Below, in pieces: positions 59,328-64,000 of a stretch of DNA of 64,000 nt. Source of the DNA: Chitinophagaceae bacterium (GTDB lineage: Bacteria; Bacteroidota; Bacteroidia; Chitinophagales; Chitinophagaceae). Every line of letters starts with the position of its first letter. Within the stretch, counting starts at the first letter, position 1. A program made the position numbers and the translations under genes. Under the pieces are notes generated by a model, which was not told the origin of the DNA, made no database searches, and saw only the letters and a list, made by a program, of their open reading frames with translations. The stretch is taken from the NCBI GenBank assembly GCA_019638615.1, contig JAHBTL010000003.1, positions 1-64,000 on the forward strand, read 5' to 3'.

Positions 59328-59379
59328 AATTTAATTTTATAGTAAATAATATTACATATTTATAATAATAATATAAATA

Positions 59380-60162
59380 ATGACGAAACTTTTTTTAATA
59401 GGAGCCGGCCCGGGAGACCCCGATTTAATTACTGTAAAAGCTATTAAATGCCTGCTGCAGGCAGATGTGATATTGTACGATGCGCTTGTTAATGAAGCGC
59501 TGTTGAATTATGCAGAAAAGGCTCAACTGAAAAAATTTGTAGGCAAAAGATATGGTTGTCACGCGTTAAGTCAATCGGAAATCAATGACCTGATTATTGA
59601 ATGTGCAGGCCGGTATGATCATATTGTACGGTTAAAAGGCGGAGATCCTTTTGTTTTTGGCAGAGCCCATGAAGAAATAGATGCTGCTACAGAAGCAGGT
59701 ATGGAAGTGGAGGTGATTCCCGGTATTTCCAGCGCACTGGCAGTACCAGCTTCGCAAATGATACCGGTTACCTGCAGGGGAATCAACGAAAGTTTTTGGG
59801 TGGTAACCGGCACTACCAGCACCGGCGCTATTTCAAACGACCTGTACCTGGCTGCGCAGTCAACTGCTACGGTTGTAATATTAATGGCCATGAGCAAGCT
59901 TGAAGCCGTTACAGAAATATTTTCTCAGTACGGGAAAGCTGAAACAGCCGCTGCTGTTATACAAGATGGTACTACCCCTGCTGTAAAAATGGTTACAGGA
60001 AAAGTAAAGGATATTTTTTACAGGGCGCAGCATGCGCAGTTAAGCAATCCTGCCATTATTATTATAGGAGAGGTGGTGAATCTTTGTACAAAACATAATA
60101 GAAGTAAAAATAGCGCAGCTGACGGCAGAGCTGTAAGGTTGGCCATGAAGAATTCCAGGTAA
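59380..60162 (+). CDS. cobA: Uroporphyrinogen-III C-methyltransferase
   Basis: CobA/SUMT makes precorrin-2 from uroporphyrinogen III, the first step to siroheme, the cofactor of NirB. The 260-residue protein has the tetrapyrrole-methylase motifs GAGPGDPDLITVKA, DALVNEALL, VRLKGGDPFVFGRAHEE, VIPGISSALAVPASQ and PVTCRG. It lacks the CysG dehydrogenase/ferrochelatase part, so that activity must come from elsewhere. It is divergent from nirB, which fits co-regulation. Confidence 0.96.
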   Translation: MTKLFLIGAGPGDPDLITVKAIKCLLQADVILYDALVNEALLNYAEKAQLKKFVGKRYGCHALSQSEINDLIIECAGRYDHIVRLKGGDPFVFGRAHEEIDAATEAGMEVEVIPGISSALAVPASQMIPVTCRGINESFWVVTGTTSTGAISNDLYLAAQSTATVVILMAMSKLEAVTEIFSQYGKAETAAAVIQDGTTPAVKMVTGKVKDIFYRAQHAQLSNPAIIIIGEVVNLCTKHNRSKNSAADGRAVRLAMKNSR

Positions 60163-60304
60163 GCGGAAAAAGAGTTTGTTGTTTGGAGTTGGCGGATTTG
60201 AGATTTGAGATCCACCACGGCGGACAGCTTGGAGATTGGGCCAACTTGTAACCTGAAACCTGTAACAAACCATAGATCATAAACCATAAACTATAAATGG
60301 GGCT
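60163..60304. repeat. Word-repeat spacer between cobA and regulator
   Basis: Contains GGATTTGAGATTTGAGATCC, then TGTAACCTGAAACCTGTAAC and a run of ATAAACCATAAACTATAAAT words. It belongs to the same style of low-complexity spacers as 11342-11436. No start-proximal promoter box is clear. Confidence 0.4.
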
Positions 60305-60991
60305 ATGAAAAAAGAGAAAAGGGATTTTGATGCCGGCTGTACTTTTTTGTATCAGCGTTGCCTGAAGGAATGGTGGCCTGCGCTGGATGCGCACAGGCAG
60401 GTATTCCGTTATAAAAAAGGGGAAATTATTTTTAAAGAGGGCGACGTGGTGCAAGGTGTGTTTTTTATGGTAGACGGGGTGGTAAAAGTACACAAACAAT
60501 GGACAGACGATAAAGAACTGATCATACGTTTTGCCCGGCAATCGGATATTATTGGGCATAGAGGGCTTTCTACACACAACCATACTTATCCTATCAGCGC
60601 AACCGTGCTGGCAGATGCTGCTGTATGTTTTATTACTATTGATTTTTTTCGTTCAACCCTTGCCGTTAACCAGGGATTTGCTTATGACTTTTTGATGTTT
60701 ATGGCTGATGAACTGCAGTTGTCGGAACAGCGGATGCGCGACCTGGCTCATATGCAGGTAAAAGGTCGTGTAGCCAAAGCATTGCTGTCCATTGAAAAAA
60801 AGTTTGGCGTGGATAAAGATGGATTTATCGCCTTCACCTTCAACCGGCAGGATATTGCTTCCTACACAGGTACTACTTACGAAACAGTATATAAATTGTT
60901 GGTCGATTTCAGCGAAGCGGGCTTTATTAAAACGAACGGTAAGGATATGGCGTTGCTAAACCGGGCCGGATTAACAGCATTAACCCAATAA
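60305..60991 (+). CDS. Crp/Fnr family transcriptional regulator
   Basis: A 228-residue regulator. The N-terminal cyclic-nucleotide-binding-like beta roll spans about residues 20-125 (YKKGEIIFKEGDVVQGVFFM, VDGVVKVHKQW), followed by the long dimer helix and a C-terminal winged helix with the recognition segment FNRQDIASYTGTTYETVYKL. There is no FNR-type cysteine cluster, so it does not sense oxygen by iron-sulphur. It follows cobA in the same direction and probably controls the nitrite cluster. Confidence 0.93.
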   Translation: MKKEKRDFDAGCTFLYQRCLKEWWPALDAHRQVFRYKKGEIIFKEGDVVQGVFFMVDGVVKVHKQWTDDKELIIRFARQSDIIGHRGLSTHNHTYPISATVLADAAVCFITIDFFRSTLAVNQGFAYDFLMFMADELQLSEQRMRDLAHMQVKGRVAKALLSIEKKFGVDKDGFIAFTFNRQDIASYTGTTYETVYKLLVDFSEAGFIKTNGKDMALLNRAGLTALTQ

Positions 60992-61012
60992 AGCCACGGA
61001 ACGACAGGTAGT

Positions 61013-62233
61013 TTAGCTTAAATTAAACTGTTTCGTAGCCATTTCTTCTACCGCTTTGCCAATAGCAAGCGCTGCTGTGGCGGCAGGAGAGGGGGCGTTT
61101 AAAACATGTATGGCATTTTGCCTGGACTCAATTTTAAAATCATCTATCATCGTTCCCTCCCTCGACAGCGCCATGGCTCTTACTCCCGCGCGGGCGGGTA
61201 CTATGTCATCTGCTTCCAGCGAAGGGATCAGCTTTTGCAGCCGTTTCAGGAAATATGCTTTTGAAAATGCTCCCCTGTATTCATCCAGCCCAAAACGCCA
61301 GTGCTTTGCAAAAAATTTCCAGGTGCCGCCATACGAAAGCGCCTGCGCAGTATCCTTCAGGCTGAAATCTGTTTTATGATACCCTTCCCTTTTAAAAACA
61401 AAAACGGCGTTGGGACCGCATTCCACGCCGCCTTTGATCATACGTGTAAAATGTACGCCCAAAAACGGAAACTGCGGATTGGGAACCGGGTAAATAAGAT
61501 TGCGCACCTTGCTCATGCCCTTTTCGCTCAAATCATAATAATCCCCCCGGAAACCTACAATAGCTGTTTCGGTTCCCGTACCTTCTTTTTTGGCTATGCG
61601 ATCGCTTTGCAACCCGGCGCAGGCTACAATGTATTTTGCCGTAAAATTTCCACGGCTGGTTACTACAATGGTTTGTTCTCCTTCTTTAATAAAATCTTTT
61701 ACTTCGGTATTTAAAAAAACTTTGCTGCCGTCAAATTTTTGTTCCACTAACTCAGCCAGTTTTTCAGTGAAACCCACATAATCAATAATACCTGTACAGC
61801 CTACCCATATTCCGCTTATGCCTTCGCAGTAAGGCTCAATGTCTTTAATTTCCCGTGAAGTGATCATCCTGATATTTTCCACACCATTCGCCTGTCCGTT
61901 CTGGAACACTTTATTCATATGGGGCAGTTCACTTTCATCCGTGGCTACAATTACTTTTCCGCAAATGTCGTGCTGTACGCTATATTCCTTTGCAAAAGCT
62001 ACCAGTTCTCTTCTCCCATCCACGCAATTTTTTGCCTTGTATGATCCTGGTTTGTAATAAATGCCCGAATGTATTACTCCCGAATTCCGGCCGGTTTGAT
62101 GCGCCGATACCCGGCCTTCTTTTTCAAGCACCGCTATAGTAAGATGAGGATACCGGCTGTTAAGTTTATATGCTGTTGCAAGGCCTACGCAACCTCCGCC
62201 AATAACAACAATGTCAAAAGATGAATTGTTCAT
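61013..62233 (-). CDS. lhgO: L-2-hydroxyglutarate oxidase
   Basis: An FAD-dependent oxidase of the DAO family that oxidises L-2-hydroxyglutarate to 2-oxoglutarate and passes electrons to the membrane quinone pool. From the ATG at 62233 (MNNSSFDIVVIGGGCVGLAT) it has 406 residues. The FAD motif is FDIVVIGGGCVGLATAYKL, followed by LEKEGRVSAHQTGRNSGVIH, the family-typical GVHFTRMIKGGVECGPNAV and PARAGVRAMALSREG, and ends in APSPAATAALAIG. It is next to cutC on the same strand, with 56 bases between them. Confidence 0.94.
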   Translation of the reverse strand: MNNSSFDIVVIGGGCVGLATAYKLNSRYPHLTIAVLEKEGRVSAHQTGRNSGVIHSGIYYKPGSYKAKNCVDGRRELVAFAKEYSVQHDICGKVIVATDESELPHMNKVFQNGQANGVENIRMITSREIKDIEPYCEGISGIWVGCTGIIDYVGFTEKLAELVEQKFDGSKVFLNTEVKDFIKEGEQTIVVTSRGNFTAKYIVACAGLQSDRIAKKEGTGTETAIVGFRGDYYDLSEKGMSKVRNLIYPVPNPQFPFLGVHFTRMIKGGVECGPNAVFVFKREGYHKTDFSLKDTAQALSYGGTWKFFAKHWRFGLDEYRGAFSKAYFLKRLQKLIPSLEADDIVPARAGVRAMALSREGTMIDDFKIESRQNAIHVLNAPSPAATAALAIGKAVEEMATKQFNLS

Positions 62234-62289
62234 GTAATAAGACAAAAATTTTGCGCAAGATACAGAGAAGCAAATTCTTTCAGAAAAGG

Positions 62290-63030
62290 CTATTCAGCAC
62301 TTTGCTGGTATTGTTGCAAGGCTTCCAGCATTTTTTTTACTTCTTCGGTATTCAATTGTACAGTATCCAATGTTTCCTGCATCCCATCATTCGTATACTG
62401 CATTGCCGAAGCAATTGTTTTTCTGGCCGATGAGTGAAATTCGGTAGCCTGAGTTTGCCGGGCAAGCGATACAATATTATCTGATCTTACGCCCGATCCA
62501 GGCATTATTATAATGCGATCGTTGGCTTGTCTTACCAGGTCTGCAATCAGGGGTATCCCTTCGGGAGCGGCAGGCTTTAACCCGCTCGTGAGTATGCGCT
62601 CACAACCCGAGGCTATAACGTCTTCCAGGGCTTCAAATGGGTTGGATACCCTGTCGAACGCCCGGTGAAAGGTGACACCGAGCGGGTAAGCAGCCTCCAC
62701 CAGTTGGGCTGTACGTATTTTATCTACGTTCCCATCCGGTTGCAGCAGCCCGATAACCACACCGTCGCATCCTGTTTCTTTGCATAACAGGATATCTCTT
62801 TTCATTATTTCAAATTCGTCATTGCTGTACAAAAAGTCACCACCTCTTGGTCGTATAATAGGAAATAATTGCAATGAAGTTTTTTCCCTGGCAGTTTTGA
62901 TCATGCCGTACGATGCCGTGGTACCGCCCTCCGCGGGGTTGTCGCAAAGCTCTATCCTATGCGCTCCTGCTGTTCCTGCCGCCAGTACCGATTCTATGTT
63001 GAATGCAATTACTTCTAATGTATAGTTCAT
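62290..63030 (-). CDS. cutC: CutC family protein
   Basis: A 246-residue TIM-barrel protein. Signature stretches are LEVIAFNIESVLAAGTAGAH, RIELCDNPAEGGTTASYGMI, IIRPRGGDFLYSNDE, VTFHRAFDRVSNPFEALEDV and IIMPGSGVRSDNI, all typical of CutC. The family is annotated as copper homeostasis, but direct evidence for copper binding is limited. It is cytoplasmic. It lies between lhgO (same strand) and the divergent GH109-like gene. Confidence 0.93.
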   Translation of the reverse strand: MNYTLEVIAFNIESVLAAGTAGAHRIELCDNPAEGGTTASYGMIKTAREKTSLQLFPIIRPRGGDFLYSNDEFEIMKRDILLCKETGCDGVVIGLLQPDGNVDKIRTAQLVEAAYPLGVTFHRAFDRVSNPFEALEDVIASGCERILTSGLKPAAPEGIPLIADLVRQANDRIIIMPGSGVRSDNIVSLARQTQATEFHSSARKTIASAMQYTNDGMQETLDTVQLNTEEVKKMLEALQQYQQSAE

Positions 63031-63186
63031 ACTAAAAGGTTTAATAAAACGACGTTACGGATCACCATGTGTAAAAATGCCTTAATAATAAAACAATCGT
63101 TTGCTTAATTTTTTATATACTGGCTTTTATTCGTTTAAATTGATGAAATTAGCAAATACTATTTTTATTAATTCAACTTACTTGCT

Positions 63187-64000
63187 ATGACTTCCAACCG
63201 AAGAAATTTTTTGCGCAATGTTACACTTGGAACAGGTGCGCTCGCTACAGGATTACCCACATTTGCCCGAGAAGAAGGGGATCTGTTGGTTAATGGAATA
63301 ACCAGGCGTCATGCTGCCGATGGTTTTAATATGTGTGGCTATGCTGCTCCCAAAATTGAAACGGTTAGGATCGGTTTTATTGGCCTGGGGAACAGGGGAC
63401 CGGGAGCCGTAGAGCGCATCTCCCACATTGAAGGGGTTCAGATCAAAGCGCTTTGCGACAAACGTCCGGAGCGGATCGCGAACGCCCAAAAAATACTTGC
63501 TAAAAACGGCTTGCCAACGGCAACCGAATATACAGGAGAAGAAGGCTGGAAAGCATTATGCGAGAGCAGGGATATTGACCTTGTATATATTGCCACTCCA
63601 TGGAAATTGCACACGCCGATGGCTGTATATGCTATGAATCATGGAAAACATGCCGCTTCGGAGGTTCCTATTGCAGTTACCGTAGATGAATGCTGGCAAC
63701 TGGTGGAAACTTCGGAAAAAACCAGGAAACATTGTATGATGCTGGAAAACTGCTGTTATGATTTCTTTGAGCTGCTTACTCTTAACATGGCCCGTAATGG
63801 CATGTTTGGCGAGCTCATTCACGCAGAAGGCGCATATATACACGATTTAATTCAGTCGAATTTCGGAAAAACGAGCTATTCCGATATGTGGCGATTGAAG
63901 GAAAACATTGGCAGAAACGGGAATTTATATCCCACGCATGGTTTAGGCCCTATTGCGCAATGCCTCGATATCAACCGCGGCGATAAGATGGAGCACCTGG
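63187..64000 (+). CDS. Gfo/Idh/MocA oxidoreductase, GH109-like, 3'-truncated by window edge
   Basis: The frame is open for 271 codons to the window edge. It begins with a twin-arginine signal (SNRRNFLRNVTLGTGALATG), then a NAD-binding Rossmann domain (VRIGFIGLGNRGPGAVERI, IKALCDKRPERI, LVYIATPWKLHTPMAVY) and substrate-domain motifs MLENCCYDFFELLTLNM and NLYPTHGLGPIAQCLDINRG. The last two are characteristic of GH109 enzymes, NAD-dependent alpha-N-acetylgalactosaminidases. It would cleave terminal GalNAc in the periplasm. About 180 residues are outside the window. Confidence 0.9.
   Translation, partial: MTSNRRNFLRNVTLGTGALATGLPTFAREEGDLLVNGITRRHAADGFNMCGYAAPKIETVRIGFIGLGNRGPGAVERISHIEGVQIKALCDKRPERIANAQKILAKNGLPTATEYTGEEGWKALCESRDIDLVYIATPWKLHTPMAVYAMNHGKHAASEVPIAVTVDECWQLVETSEKTRKHCMMLENCCYDFFELLTLNMARNGMFGELIHAEGAYIHDLIQSNFGKTSYSDMWRLKENIGRNGNLYPTHGLGPIAQCLDINRGDKMEHL

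Overview
The window looks like a chromosomal segment of a Bacteroidota bacterium, most likely family Chitinophagaceae. Several independent signs agree: TonB-dependent receptors and lipoproteins of Bacteroidota type, a FecR/ECF-sigma locus, TAnnTTTG-type promoter boxes upstream of many genes, DUF4954, DUF2279 and isoamylase-early-set proteins, and remnants of a DUF6443-type Rhs protein. I see no prophage, CRISPR array, integron or intact insertion sequence. Most of the window is core housekeeping DNA, broken by short repeat-rich spacers that hold miniature inverted-repeat elements and gene remnants.

Layout. 1-2.2 kb: 3' part of tuf, tRNA-Trp, secE, nusG, then a strong terminator; the ribosomal-protein/rpoBC genes that usually follow nusG are absent. 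2.2-9.4 kb: small lipoproteins, an MCP-like sensor fragment, Rhs and M90-peptidase remnants, a NagX-like membrane acyltransferase, and a two-gene XRE regulator/membrane-protein module. 9.4-13.7 kb: glmS, preceded by a perfect 14-bp PurR/LacI-like palindrome, then DUF4954. 14.1-21.3 kb: a cell-surface signalling locus on the minus strand (ECF sigma, FecR anti-sigma, an STN protein with surface repeats, a PepSY-like lipoprotein, a TonB-dependent receptor and a free-standing FecR N-terminal domain). 21.3-29 kb: mixed metabolism (Gfo/Idh/MocA oxidoreductase, O-methyltransferase, GT-C-like membrane protein, phosphatase, rRNA methyltransferase, acyl-CoA dehydrogenase). 29-41.8 kb: M20 amidohydrolase, coiled-coil membrane protein, PolB-like exonuclease, holA, diheme cytochrome, TDH-like epimerase, TlpA-like thioredoxin, membrane DnaJ, class III aminotransferase, DUF2279, ispH. 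42-52.4 kb: GH13 glycosidase, HtrA protease, LuxC-type acyl-CoA reductase divergent from a ferredoxin, ddl, PASTA protein, rhodanese, CapD/WbpM-type dehydratase. 52.5-61 kb: M20 peptidase and a nitrite-reduction cluster (porin, formate/nitrite channel, nirD, nirB, divergent cobA and a Crp/Fnr regulator). 61-64 kb: lhgO, cutC and the 5' part of a GH109-like oxidoreductase.

The most interesting signal is in the signalling locus. Three minus-strand promoters share TAAGGGT, exactly 14 unconserved bases, and TTGTCTTA. They sit before the ECF sigma gene, before the PepSY-like lipoprotein and before a 61-residue free-standing FecR N-terminal domain. I found this bipartite motif nowhere else in the window. 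It reads as the sigma factor's own regulon, with a possible stand-alone anti- or pro-sigma peptide as a feedback component. A miniature inverted-repeat element, with a second copy about 6.5 kb away, is wedged between the sigma and anti-sigma genes.
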